Assembly (NCBI RefSeq): GCF_041817755.1 | Contig: NZ_JBGYBX010000044.1 | Location: forward strand, 16,156-80,155 | Length of the DNA: 64,000 bases | DNA from: Glaesserella sp041817755 | GTDB lineage: Bacteria; Pseudomonadota; Gammaproteobacteria; Enterobacterales; Pasteurellaceae | Direction of reading: 5' to 3' | In this document: positions 51,880-62,600 of the stretch, piece by piece | Layout of the letters: every line of letters begins with the position of its first letter | Position numbering within the stretch: the stretch's first letter is position 1 | Notes under the pieces: model-generated | The model's input: the letters and a program-made list of their open reading frames with translations, nothing else | The model's database searches: none | What the model was told of the DNA's origin: nothing | Program-made: the position numbers and the translations under genes

Positions 51880-54366
51880 TTATTCATGACATTTTAATTT
51901 TAAATAGTCCCGATGCCGTTGACTTTGAAACGGCACGATAGAGATCCCTTCAGGGAAAGTAAGTAATTGATAAAATTGCGGAAAATTAAAGGTTTCATAC
52001 TGCTCGACACCCTGTGAATATAATGTGCTGATTTGCCTGATTTTATCTTCTTTCGCTCCGGTGCAATAAGCATAACATTCCGCATGATTTTGTTTATCCA
52101 AAACATACACATTAAAGCTCTCATCTTGATTATCCTCAAAAAAGAATTGTAAAAAACCTTCACTGGCGAAATGATAAACTTCTTTCGGGATCACTGCATC
52201 CGTTGACGGCGACGTATCGCAACACGCAGGCGTTTCCGGCACCACTTCTTTCAGCGCCAGTTGCCCGTCAAAAACCAATTGCCAACGTCTGCCGGCGATA
52301 TTAAAGGTTTGCGGCGGTTGACGTTGGAAGACCGATCCCGTTTGGACGGTAATACAGCGATTAACCAACCCCATAACGAATTTTTCCAATTCGCCGCGTA
52401 GTTGGCGACTATAGCTGAAAATATTAACCGATTGAGGCGGGGCGGAACTGCGATAAATTTTATTTGAAATAAATTTTAACGCTTTTAGCAGTGCATCATT
52501 CCCTTCAAATTGTTTGGTCATGATTTCGTTCCACATATTGCGGAAAATAATATTAATGCTGCCGATAACGCCTTGTTCGGAAGAACCGAGGTTAAACAGA
52601 TCGACTTGTTGGATTTCGTCCTTCGTATACGGCGGGATGTTCCGCGTCGGATCTTTTGTCAGATTCACCGCTACAATTAGATTACGGATTTCATGCGGAT
52701 GATACAGCTCTTCACCGTTTAATGGCGGCGCTTTTGCCGGGAAAGATAATCTTAAATCCGTAATGAATCGGCGTAAGGTATCCAATGACAGCGTTTGGCT
52801 CACGAGATGAATATTGGTGCTTGCCGTCAGTACACCGTTAAAATAAGCCCACGCAATCAGTTTCGTCAGATTTTTTTGATATTGTACGTGGCGGGTCGTA
52901 GAGTCATAAGGCGTTAACGGGGCGTGATTTACCAAATACCATCCCGCTTTCGTAGAGAGTCCTTCGCTTACCTCAATAAATGTGACTTCATTTTCCGCCA
53001 GATTGGTTGCTATTTTTTCATTAATTAACAAAATTTTGCCGGGCTGTTCTTCAAAAACGGAATAAAGCTTGCGCATAATAATATCGGTATCTTGCGGCAT
53101 AATGCTGGGATCGATATGGAATTTGCGGGCAAAATGGATCAAATTACGATAACTCTGCAACAACTGTTCAACGATCATTTGTTGATGCAAGACGGCTTGT
53201 TTGATTTTCCACTGCGGGCGTTTATCTAAGATTTCACGCTCTTTTTCTCCCCATCCCCAACAATGGACTAACTCATCCAGTGCTTGTTTACGGATCATGT
53301 CGAGCTGCCCTTCATGGGCTTTAATGTAAAAACAGCTGCGCAAGCGGTCTAATCGGACAAATTCTTTGCGGTTTTCCAGATATTCCGTGACTTGTTCGAG
53401 CATCGCCAAGTAAGGATCGAAATGGTAGTCGGCGGCAGCGTCGCTCAATAATTTTTTCTTAAATTTTTTGGAAATCAGGTTCGTGTGAGGGTAGGTTTCC
53501 GCATAGCTTTCAAGCAATAAGATCTTAATGGCGGATTTATACGGGTTTTCGATACCCTTATAAAGTTGCCATAAACTCGCGCCGAAATACTCACCGATCG
53601 GCAAGGCGGTAAAATCGCCGAAATCAATCCACTCGGATAAATGCAATTCCCCTGTTGCAAGCGCTTGTTGAATAATCTGCGGGTAATCCCGCTCATCATC
53701 GGCAATGTGCACCCACAACACCCTTTTTCCGGCTAAACGGATTGCCGAACGGTAAAACTCATCTAAAAGTAAATAATGTTGTGCCGAACCATTATGGTCT
53801 TCCGTCACCCCGCTATGATATTGCCGCGATTTAAATGCATCGGGATTCATCAAATACACATTGATCTTGATGCCTAAGTTTTCCGCCCAACGTTTAATTT
53901 GAAGCAGTTTACGATCGATCAAGGTTTTTTGTTCGGCATTAAAAGGCTGTGAATAGCACAACCACAAATCCAAGTCTGAAAAGCTTGTTTGCGTAATCGA
54001 ACCGATACTGCCCATCACATAAAGTCCGTCAAATACCGGTGATGCCGTCGGCGAAGGTGTCGGTGATTCGGCAAAATAGCCGGTTAAATAATGAGCTTGT
54101 TGCTCACTGAGTTCAAAATCCGCAATGCCGCTCGGAGCGCCTTCAACATAAGCGGGTAACGATGGGTGATTGTAATGAATGAATAACGGAACGGAGGAAA
54201 AGACCCGGTGAAAGGCGGCGGAACAGTTTTGCAATGCATTTTCTATACGGAAATGATCGAGCAAATCAACCCGTTGTTTTGCCAACGCCAGCTGCTCGGA
54301 AAAGGTATGAGACGCTAACGGATTTTCTCTCCCTGTTTTTACTAATGTCAGCTTTCTCATCGTCAT
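51880..54366 (-). CDS. cyaA: Class I adenylate cyclase
   Basis: Makes cAMP, the CRP effector that in this family also drives competence. The 828 residues show the class I plan: the nucleotidyltransferase-like catalytic half with VMGSIGSITQTSFSDLDLW near 118-135 (Asp 131 and 133), MNPDAFKSRQYHSGVTEDHN and LDEFYRSAIRLAGKR, then a regulatory half that in E. coli responds to the glucose PTS. Two ATG codons lie at the start (ATGACGATG) and either may be used. Confidence 0.95.
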   Translation of the reverse strand: MTMRKLTLVKTGRENPLASHTFSEQLALAKQRVDLLDHFRIENALQNCSAAFHRVFSSVPLFIHYNHPSLPAYVEGAPSGIADFELSEQQAHYLTGYFAESPTPSPTASPVFDGLYVMGSIGSITQTSFSDLDLWLCYSQPFNAEQKTLIDRKLLQIKRWAENLGIKINVYLMNPDAFKSRQYHSGVTEDHNGSAQHYLLLDEFYRSAIRLAGKRVLWVHIADDERDYPQIIQQALATGELHLSEWIDFGDFTALPIGEYFGASLWQLYKGIENPYKSAIKILLLESYAETYPHTNLISKKFKKKLLSDAAADYHFDPYLAMLEQVTEYLENRKEFVRLDRLRSCFYIKAHEGQLDMIRKQALDELVHCWGWGEKEREILDKRPQWKIKQAVLHQQMIVEQLLQSYRNLIHFARKFHIDPSIMPQDTDIIMRKLYSVFEEQPGKILLINEKIATNLAENEVTFIEVSEGLSTKAGWYLVNHAPLTPYDSTTRHVQYQKNLTKLIAWAYFNGVLTASTNIHLVSQTLSLDTLRRFITDLRLSFPAKAPPLNGEELYHPHEIRNLIVAVNLTKDPTRNIPPYTKDEIQQVDLFNLGSSEQGVIGSINIIFRNMWNEIMTKQFEGNDALLKALKFISNKIYRSSAPPQSVNIFSYSRQLRGELEKFVMGLVNRCITVQTGSVFQRQPPQTFNIAGRRWQLVFDGQLALKEVVPETPACCDTSPSTDAVIPKEVYHFASEGFLQFFFEDNQDESFNVYVLDKQNHAECYAYCTGAKEDKIRQISTLYSQGVEQYETFNFPQFYQLLTFPEGISIVPFQSQRHRDYLKLKCHE

Positions 54367-54465
54367 TCATCTCACATATAAAAATGTGATCAATGTAACA
54401 TTTTGGCTAAAAAAGTAAAGATAGAAAGGACGTTCGGTTAAAGTGTGATTAACAATTGCAGTAAT

Positions 54466-54475
54466 ACAAGCGGTC
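54466..54475 (+). repeat. DNA uptake signal between cyaA and yhhQ
   Basis: Exact ACAAGCGGTC in the divergent cyaA-yhhQ gap. Confidence 0.8.
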
Positions 54476-54556
54476 GGATTGACGGGGAATTTTACCGATT
54501 ACTCAAAATCCGCTTGACCTTTTCCCCTCAAGGCGTATTATTCGCCCTCTTTTCAC

Positions 54557-54604
54557 ATTGGGTTCCCTCACCCCAACAACCGGCTTTAAACAAAAAGGAA
54601 CAAC
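54557..54604 (+). promoter_or_regulatory. preQ1-I-like riboswitch before yhhQ
   Basis: TTGGG (54558-54562) pairs with CCCAA (54572-54576), enclosing TTCCCTCAC. After a 14-nt spacer comes an A-rich tail ACAAAAAGGAA just before the ATG at 54605. The GGTTC/GGGT loop start, the ACCCC 3' arm and the ACAAAA-AAGG tail follow the known preQ1-I aptamers. The loop TTCC can pair with GGAA of the ribosome-binding site, giving the H-type pseudoknot and translational control. The spacer is longer than in the usual compact aptamer. Confidence 0.6.
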
Positions 54605-55276
54605 ATGAACGTTATTGACTATTTTTCCGACGAGCAGAAGCGCCGCTCGTTACTGTTACTTTCTTTTTTCCACATTTTTATCATTACCGTCAGCAACTAT
54701 TTAGTACAGATTACTTTTGAGATAGCGATCCCTTTTACTGACACAGCGATCCCGACAACATGGGGAACGTTTACCTTCCCGTTTATCTTTTTAGCGACGG
54801 ATTTAACCGTACGGGTATTCGGTGCCGAACTTGCCCGTAAAATCATTTTTGCCGTGATGTTCCCGGCATTGATAGTCAGTTATGTGGTATCGGTAATCTT
54901 CTTTGAAGGTCAATTTCAAGGTTTCGCGACGTTAACCGAATTCAATACCTTCATTTTCCGTATTGCGTTGGCGAGTTTTGTCGGCTATGTCGTCGGGCAG
55001 CTCATGGATATTTTCGTTTTCAACCGTTTGCGTCAAGGAAAAACGTGGTGGCTAGCCCCCGCCAGTTCGACGATCTTCGGCAGCCTGATTGATACCTTTG
55101 TCTTTTTTGCCGTGGCTTTCTATCAAAGCAGTGATGAATATATGGCGGCGAATTGGTTTACGATCGGTGCCGTGGATTACGCGTTTAAGCTATTTGTTAG
55201 TCTGCTACTGTTTTTACCGCTATACGGTTTATTACTGAATTACGTGATCAAAAAGCTCCGTCTGGCAGTCAACTAA
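54605..55276 (+). CDS. yhhQ: Queuosine precursor transporter YhhQ
   Basis: Inner-membrane importer of the queuosine precursors preQ0/preQ1 (VUT family), 223 residues with six helices. It matches E. coli YhhQ in LSFFHIFIITVSNYLVQ, TTWGTFTFPFIFLATDLTVR, VFNRLRQGKTWWLAPASST and VDYAFKLFVSLLLFLPLYG. AAGGAAC precedes the ATG and is part of a preQ1-I-like leader. The gene is divergent from cyaA and followed by an inverted pair of uptake signals. Confidence 0.92.
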   Translation: MNVIDYFSDEQKRRSLLLLSFFHIFIITVSNYLVQITFEIAIPFTDTAIPTTWGTFTFPFIFLATDLTVRVFGAELARKIIFAVMFPALIVSYVVSVIFFEGQFQGFATLTEFNTFIFRIALASFVGYVVGQLMDIFVFNRLRQGKTWWLAPASSTIFGSLIDTFVFFAVAFYQSSDEYMAANWFTIGAVDYAFKLFVSLLLFLPLYGLLLNYVIKKLRLAVN

Positions 55277-55282
55277 TGTTTG

Positions 55283-55329
55283 ACAAGCGGTCTGTTTTGG
55301 TCAATTTTTTGCAAAATCGGACCGCTTGT
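55283..55329. repeat. Inverted pair of DNA uptake signals between yhhQ and map
   Basis: ACAAGCGGTC at 55283-55292 and GACCGCTTGT at 55320-55329 face each other with 27 nt between them, which include TTTTTTGCAAAAT. The 10-bp arms could fold as a hairpin with a large loop; a terminator role for yhhQ is possible but weak. Confidence 0.75.
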
Positions 55330-55385
55330 TGCGCAGCGTAAAGAGAGTATAATCCCCCCGATTTTAATTTGCATGAGATGTCATA

Positions 55386-56192
55386 ATGAAAAATATTCCT
55401 ATCCGAACCGATGAAGAAATCGAAAAACTTCGTGTAGCCTGTAAACTTGCCTCGGACGTACTGGTAATGATTGAACCCTATGTCAAAGAAGGCGTCACCA
55501 CTGGCGAACTTGACCGCATTTGCCATGAATACATTGAACAAGTCCAACAAGCCGTTCCGGCATGTCTAGGCTATCACGGCTACCCGAAAGCCACCTGTAT
55601 TTCATTGAATGAAGTTGTTTGTCACGGTATTCCGAATGCCGAAAAGAAATTAAAAAAAGGCGATATTTTGAATATTGACGTTACCGTCATTAAAGACGGC
55701 TATTATGGCGATAACTCCAAAATGTATGTGGTGGGCGAGCCTAGCGTGAAAGACAAACGCTTGCTGGAGGTGACGCAAGAGTGCCTTTACATTGGTTTAC
55801 GTACGGTCAAGCCGGGGATTCGTTTAAATCAAATCGGCAAAGCCATTCAGCAATATGCCGAAAAAGAAGGCTTTTCCGTGGTGCGCGAATATTGCGGGCA
55901 CGGTATCGGCGACGAATTCCACTGCGATCCGCAAGTGTTACACTATTTTTCCGATGACGGCGGAGTCGTGTTGCAAGAAGGCATGGTCTTTACCATTGAA
56001 CCGATGATCAATGCCGGTAAAAAAGAAATCCGCTTGATGGGCGACGGATGGACGGTCAAAACCAAAGACCGCAGCCATTCGGCGCAATATGAACACCAAC
56101 TTGTCGTGACCAAAGACGGCTGTGAAGTGATGACGATTCGTGATGAAGAAATCGCACAAGGGCGTATTCAGCGACAAATGCATAACGGTTAG
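55386..56192 (+). CDS. map: Methionine aminopeptidase, type I
   Basis: Removes the initiator methionine from nascent proteins. The 268 residues (264 in E. coli) carry the dinuclear metal site across LNIDVTVIKDGYYGDNSKM (two Asp), GHGIGDEFHCDP (His), VFTIEPMINAG (Glu) and SAQYEHQLVVTKDG (Glu). The ATG starts the conserved KNIPIRTDEEIEKLRVA. The gene stands alone here; in E. coli it sits near rpsB. Confidence 0.96.
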   Translation: MKNIPIRTDEEIEKLRVACKLASDVLVMIEPYVKEGVTTGELDRICHEYIEQVQQAVPACLGYHGYPKATCISLNEVVCHGIPNAEKKLKKGDILNIDVTVIKDGYYGDNSKMYVVGEPSVKDKRLLEVTQECLYIGLRTVKPGIRLNQIGKAIQQYAEKEGFSVVREYCGHGIGDEFHCDPQVLHYFSDDGGVVLQEGMVFTIEPMINAGKKEIRLMGDGWTVKTKDRSHSAQYEHQLVVTKDGCEVMTIRDEEIAQGRIQRQMHNG

Positions 56193-56617
56193 GTTTTCAA
56201 CCTCTCCCGTGTCTCTCCTTTGTTGATTCCCGCCGCTCCTATCGGTTTTCGGCGGCTCCCTGTTCCTGCTATAAAAACAAGCGGTCGGTTCCGCTGAAAG
56301 ATTTGCCCCTTAATCTGTTGGAGATTTAGTCCAATTTTTAGGGCAGATCATGTTTTTTAGCAGTGTTTTTATATTGATGCTTTACAATTTCCCCCCGATT
56401 TCTTCTTTTTTATTTTCTGCTACACCTCACTTAGCCAAGTTCTACTGTGCAGTATAACTTATGTATATTGAACTGTAGGTATCCATGAAAAATGCCAATT
56501 TGTAAATTGTTATTTTTTTTCTTGCTTAATTTATCTTTGTGTGTGAAATTATGTAAATTAAATAAATTTATTTTTTGTATTGTTTTTGTGTTTATAAAGA
56601 GTAAGTATGGAGGACTT
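56193..56617. other. Gene-free region between map and the adhesin gene
   Basis: About 425 bp. A weak inverted repeat CCGCCG/CGGCGG lies at 56230-56255, without a clear T run. An exact uptake signal is at 56277-56286. From about 56480 on the DNA is extremely AT-rich, with a run of eight T near 56513, and probably holds the adhesin promoter. A frame is open here in register with the adhesin signal peptide, but it lacks a ribosome-binding site before the GTG at 56618. Confidence 0.6.
56277..56286 (+). repeat. DNA uptake signal downstream of map
   Basis: Exact ACAAGCGGTC in the map-adhesin gap. Confidence 0.8.
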
Positions 56618-59600
56618 GTGAATAAGGTTTTTAAAGTTATTTGGAATCATGCAACACAAAATTATGTTGTTGTTTCAGAATTAACCAGGGTAAAAAGTAA
56701 ATCATCTTCCAGTGATAAGTGTAGCAATATCAAGAATACAGTAGCAGTAGGTACCATGTTTTTCACCTTAGGGCTAATGCCTTTTAGTTCATTAGCTTCA
56801 ACAATAGCTGCGGGGGGCGGTGAGGGGTTGGCGATCAATATTCCTACATCAACATCAAGCGGGGGGGGGTTGTGCGGAAGCATATGCTGGAGCGAATTCT
56901 GGTAGCGAGTTGATGTCTAACGGAAAACCGTGGGTAACTACAGATACAATTGCATTTGGGTGTAATGCTCGGGCGGAAGGTGCCTATGGTTATTCAAGTT
57001 CTTCTGATGCAGCGATTGATCCGAGTACATCAGGTAGACCAGCATCACATTATAAAAGTATTTATAGTGGAACAGACGGTTCTGGTTCTGCTGCGATTGC
57101 GATCGGTAATAATGCGCAAGCCTCGACAGCTGCATTTGATTATAGCAAAGGGGTGGGAACATTAGGTCGTGGCGGAAGTGTTGCGATAGGTGGTATGTCA
57201 ACAGCCCAAGGTGTAAATTCTTTAGCTGTCGGACCTTATGCGTTTGCGAATGCTAGTATTTCTATGGCATTGGGTAGCTATGCTACGGTAACAGCCGGAG
57301 GTATTAGGTCTATTGCTATTGGGCGAGAGGCTCGGGTAGATAATGTGAATTCGGTAGCCATTGGTTTAACCGCTTATTCTAGTGGTTGGTCTTCGATTGC
57401 AACAGGGTATAAAGCAACGGCATCCGGTACTCGAGGAATCGCAATAGGTTCTTCTGATAACGTGAATGAGTATGATCAAACTGCGGATACAAGCAAAACA
57501 CGAGCCTCCGGTTTTGATTCTATTGCTATTGGTACGAAAGCACAGGCTGTCGAAACGGCTGCAATGGCATTAGGAAATAATGCGAAAGCACAAAACAAAT
57601 ACACAACAGCAGTTGGTACTAATACTCAAGCTGAGGCAATTTATACAACTGCGGTAGGGGGATATTCCAATGCGCTTAAGGATCAAGCAACAGCATTAGG
57701 GGCTGGTGCAAATGCAGTAGAGGTGAATACAGTTGCACTTGGTGCAATCTCTAATGCAAGTAAGGAAAACTCAGTTGCGTTAGGAGCCTCATCAACAACA
57801 TTAACGGACGCAACATTAGAAAAGTCAGGTGATATTGACGGATTAAAATATGAAGGTTTTAAAACTAAAGAAAATATCGCAACTGGTGATCAGGTTTCGG
57901 TTGGGGCAGTAGGAAGAGAACGTCAAATCAAACATGTTGCAGCGGGGAATATCAGTGCAACTTCAACGGATGCTATCAATGGTTCACAGCTTTATTTTAT
58001 CACAAAAGGATTGCAGGACAGACTCACCCACTTCTACAGTGTTAATAGTACAGATAACACAGCCGGAAACTATGATAATAAGGGGGCAACCGGTACAAAC
58101 GCATTGGCAGCGGGCGTTGGCACGGTTGCCGTAGGAAATGAAGCGACGGCAGTCGGTACATCAGCAAATGCGTCAGGTTACCAATCTACTGCATTGGGTA
58201 TGTTATCAAATGCAACAATGAATCAGGCAACGGCTCTTGGTGCAAAATCAAATGCAACGGGAATTCAATCAACGGCATTGGGTGTAAGTGCAAATGCAAC
58301 AGGCAATCAAGCCATAGCATTAGGTTCTAATGCGAGTGCATCTAATAGCCAATCAATGGCTCTAGGTGTAAATGCCAATGCGACAGGGGATCAATCCACT
58401 GCAATAGGGAGCAATGCAGCAGTAAATTCAATAAAGGGTATTGCAATTGGCTACAATGCGAATGCGACGGGCGGTCAAACGGCTAATATTGCAATCGGTG
58501 AGAATACAACGGCAGGTGCCAGTGGTGCAGTTGTTCTTGGTATAAATGCGAGTGCGGATAGCGATAGTTATAGTGCTATCTCTATTGGTACCAACGCAAC
58601 AACACAGTTTAAAGATGCGGTTGCGATTGGTACGAATACTATCGCAAAAGAAGCCAGTAGTATTGCTATTGGTTCAAATACTAAAGCAAACGATAAATCG
58701 CAAGCGGTCGCAATTGGTTATACAGCAAATTCATCAGGTTACCAAGCTGTTGCTTTAGGTTCTAATGCAAGTACGGCAACTAATGCGGGTTCTTCATTAG
58801 CATTTGGAACAAATGCCACAACTAGAGCGGCAAATTCTATTGCAATAGGTCGTGATGCGGAAACGGGTCTTACCGGTGGTAGTGTGGTAGACGGTGCACA
58901 GGCTATCGCGATTGGTATCAATGCGAAAGCACAAAAATTAAACAGTGTTGCGATTGGTAATGCCTCTACTGTAACAAATGATAATGCAACGGCAATCGGC
59001 GTATCTTCGGTTGCCGCAGGTGTACAAGCAACAGCTCTAGGCGCATTAGCGAATGCTGAAGCGGATCAATCCGTAGCCATCGGTCGTGGGGCTAAAACAA
59101 TTTCAACCGTATCGGCAACGGGGGCAAGATCTGGTGGCGGTATTGCGATTGGTAGAGATGCTAATGCCAGCGGTGCCGGTGCGAGTGCGATGGGTATTAA
59201 TGCTGTTGCCGTTGCTCACGGTATTGCTATCGGTACGAATGCAAACGTAGCGGGAGCAAGTTCTATCAGTATTGGTACAGGCAGTAATTCTTCCGGTATC
59301 AACTCGGTTTCCGTGGGAGCAAGAGCAAAATCACTGGGTGACAATACGGTTGCCGTCGGTCAAGCCTCAAATGCTTCGGGTAAATCAGCCGTTGCGGTGG
59401 GTGATGGCGCAAATTCAAGCAATAACCAAACGGTCGCGGTTGGTACAAGCAGTAAAGCCAGTGCGCAAGGTGCAACCGCATTCGGTGATTCCACTAATGC
59501 TTCGGGAATAAACAGCTTGGCATTGGGTATTGCTTCTAAAGCAAGCCAAGAAAATACGGTATCGATTGGTGCTTCAGCCGATGCAAGTAAAGCAAATGCT

Positions 59601-62600
59601 ATTGCTCTAGGTGCAGCATCAACAACATTGACGGATGCGACAAAAGAGACTCAAGCAATCATAGGGGGGATCACTTATGATGGATTTGCAACTCGGGCTA
59701 CGGTAGCTACCGGGGATCAAGTTTCTGTCGGTGCAGCGGGAAGTGAGCGCCAAATTAAACATGTTGCAGCCGGTAATATTAGTGAAACGTCAACCGATGC
59801 AATTAATGGTTCTCAGCTTTATATCATCGCAAAAGGGTTGCAGGAAAAACTGACCCATTTTTATAGCGTTAATAACATAAATTCAGCATCGGGTAACTAC
59901 AATAATGATGGCGCGACGGGTGTTGATGCATTGGCTGCCGGTGTAGGTACTGTTGCAGCTGGCGAAGAAGCCAGTGCAGTCGGTAAATCGGCAAATGCTT
60001 CAGGAAACTTCTCTGTCGCATTTGGTAATACTGCAAAAGCATTAAATAGAAATTCTGTCGCAATCGGTAGCAACGCAAATTCATCCAATGATTATGCTAT
60101 TGCTATCGGTTTGGATACGGTTTCATCAGGGAATGGTGGTGTAGCTATCGGTTCCGGTTCATCATCAACTCAAGATAAAGCCGTTGCATTAGGAAATGAT
60201 GCTAAAGCACAGCAAGCCAATGCAACCGCAATTGGTGCTAATGCTAAGGCATTAAATACAAACGCAACTGCACTGGGGGCGTTGGCGAATGCTTCGGGTA
60301 TTTCTGCTATTGCCGTTGGTGAAAATGCCAACGCAAATTCCACACATAGTATTGCTATTGGTAGAACGGCAACGGTGAATGAGCGTCAATACGGTATTGC
60401 GATGGGGAATAATGCCGTTTCCGGATTGATTGCGGATGATGCGACTTATAGCGTAGCGGGAGCTTCAAGAGTCGGCGACGGAGCGGATAAATTAAAACCT
60501 AGCGTGGCTATCGGTTATAACGCGAAAGCGTTGGGAGACGAATCCGTTTCGTTAGGGGTGAATACTCATGCGATAGGTAATAATGCCGTCGCCATCGGTG
60601 AAAATGCCAAAGCCTTATCATTGGATAATATTGCTATCGGTAACGATGCATTAACCGGTTTAGGTTCAAATGAAACAGCTATCGGTTCTTATTCCAGAGC
60701 AGCCGGCGGATATTCTACGGCAATCGGTACCCGTGCGGCGGCAACAGGGATACAGTCCGTCGCCGTCGGTGGTACATCAGCATATGCCAAAGGACAACAA
60801 GCCGCAGCATTAAATGCTTATGCTTATGCAGGGGCGAAAGCCGGTAATGCATTGGGTTATCACACTGTGGTGACCAATAATGCCCATAGTAGTACGGCAT
60901 TAGGGACTGCTTCGGTTGTCAGTGGTGCTTATTCGGGGGTGTGGAATGCTTCCATTCATAAAAATGCGGACAAATACATTGATACGGATCGTAGCTTTGT
61001 CGGTGGTAACGCGAGTTATGCCATCGGTAACCAAAATATTATCGGTAATACGTCTTCAGATACTTTTATTTTAGGTAATAACGTTAAATTAGGGGCGTCA
61101 GCCGCTACATTAAATACAGCAAATGTCACAGGAACAAAAAATGATATTTCAACGCGCGATCATACCGGTGTGGTGTATTCCGGGGTGACAAACGTAACGG
61201 GTGCCGTGGCGTTAGGTAGTAATACCGGTGTCAGTGTAGCTAAAGGTGTTGCATTGGGCTATGACAGTAAAGCAACAACGGATAAAGGTGTGGCAGGTTA
61301 TGATCCGTTAACGAAACTTGCCTCAGATAATACGGATGCGGTTTGGAAATCGACCAGCGGTGCGGTTGCGGTAGGTGATGTAGCCAATGCTATCACACGT
61401 CAAATTACCGGCGTGGCGGCAGGTACGGCGGATACGGATGCGGTTAACGTTGCTCAGCTTAAAGCAATCAGCAGCTTAGCTCCTCAAGGAATGAATGTTG
61501 GTGCAGATCAAGGTGTCGTTAACAAAGATACTAACTTGGTACAACATCAATTCAGTAAGGCTTTATCTATTCTTGCCGGAAATGCGACATTTGATGAGAC
61601 TTCTTCTACTAACTTATTGACGACGGTGTTACAAAGCGAAGCAGGAAATACTGATATCGTTATTCGTATGAAAGATGTGCCGACATTCAAAGGCATAACA
61701 TTAACGAACGGTTCAAACACTACGTCATTAACAACAACGACTGATGGATTAGATATTGGTGGTGATAAAATCACCAATGTCGCAAACGGTACAACGGATG
61801 GTGATGCGGTCAATCTGTCACAGTTAAATGCAACCAATACGAATGTGACGACTTTACAAGGCGACATGACCACCGCAAAAAGCGATATCAGCAACTTAAA
61901 AGGCGATGTAGCCAAAGGTTGGAACATCACCACGGCGAAAACCGGCACGGGTAATGTGAGCGGTACGTTGAGCGACCAAATCAATATGGGCGAAATGGTG
62001 ACGATTGAAGCGGGGAATAACATCAACATTACCCAATCGGCAGGTAAAGTCAGTATTGCGACGTCAATGGATCCGAATTTCGCCACGGTGACGGCAACGG
62101 ATAAAGTCAGTATTGGTACGACCGGTCCGTCACTCAGTACGGCGGGTATTGATGCGGCGAACAAAAAAATCACTAACGTCACGAATGCCGTCGATAACGG
62201 TGATGCGGTCAACTTAGGTCAATTAAACAGCAAAGTGGCGGATGCCAAATGGGCGTTAAAAACTTCACAAGACGGCGCGGCGGAAACGCAGGTCGGCGAC
62301 ATTAACCCGAACGACAGCGTGACGATTGACGGCAAAGGCTTGGTGAAAGTCACTCATACGGCGGAAGCGAATAATGCAAGTAAAATCCATATCGGTATTG
62401 AAACGCAAGCGGTCAGTTCCGACGGCGGAATTGCAAAATTAAACGGCAACTCGGCGGTTAACGGTGTGGCAACGGCGGCACAAAACGGCAACGCGTTGGT
62501 GTCGGCAAACGATTTAATCAATGCGGTGAACAGCGCATCGTGGACGTTAAAAGAAAAAGGCACAGAGAAAGACCAAGTAAAAGCCGGTGATGTTGTCGAC

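Noticed and set aside
51105..51941. 278-codon plus-strand frame opposite kefC
   Set aside because: It lies antisense to a well-conserved CPA2 transporter gene, and its product resembles no family and reflects complementary codon bias.
56492..56617. Upstream extension of the adhesin signal peptide frame by 42 codons
   Set aside because: The extended signal peptide family begins MNK(V/I)xxVIWN; the GTG at 56618 has GGAGG in front, while the extra part is AT-rich and Phe/Leu/Cys-rich.
57000..61000. Regular short repeats resembling a CRISPR array
   Set aside because: The periodicity of about 42 nt reflects 14-residue YadA-head repeats in an open frame. The repeats are degenerate and there are no constant repeat units or unique spacers.
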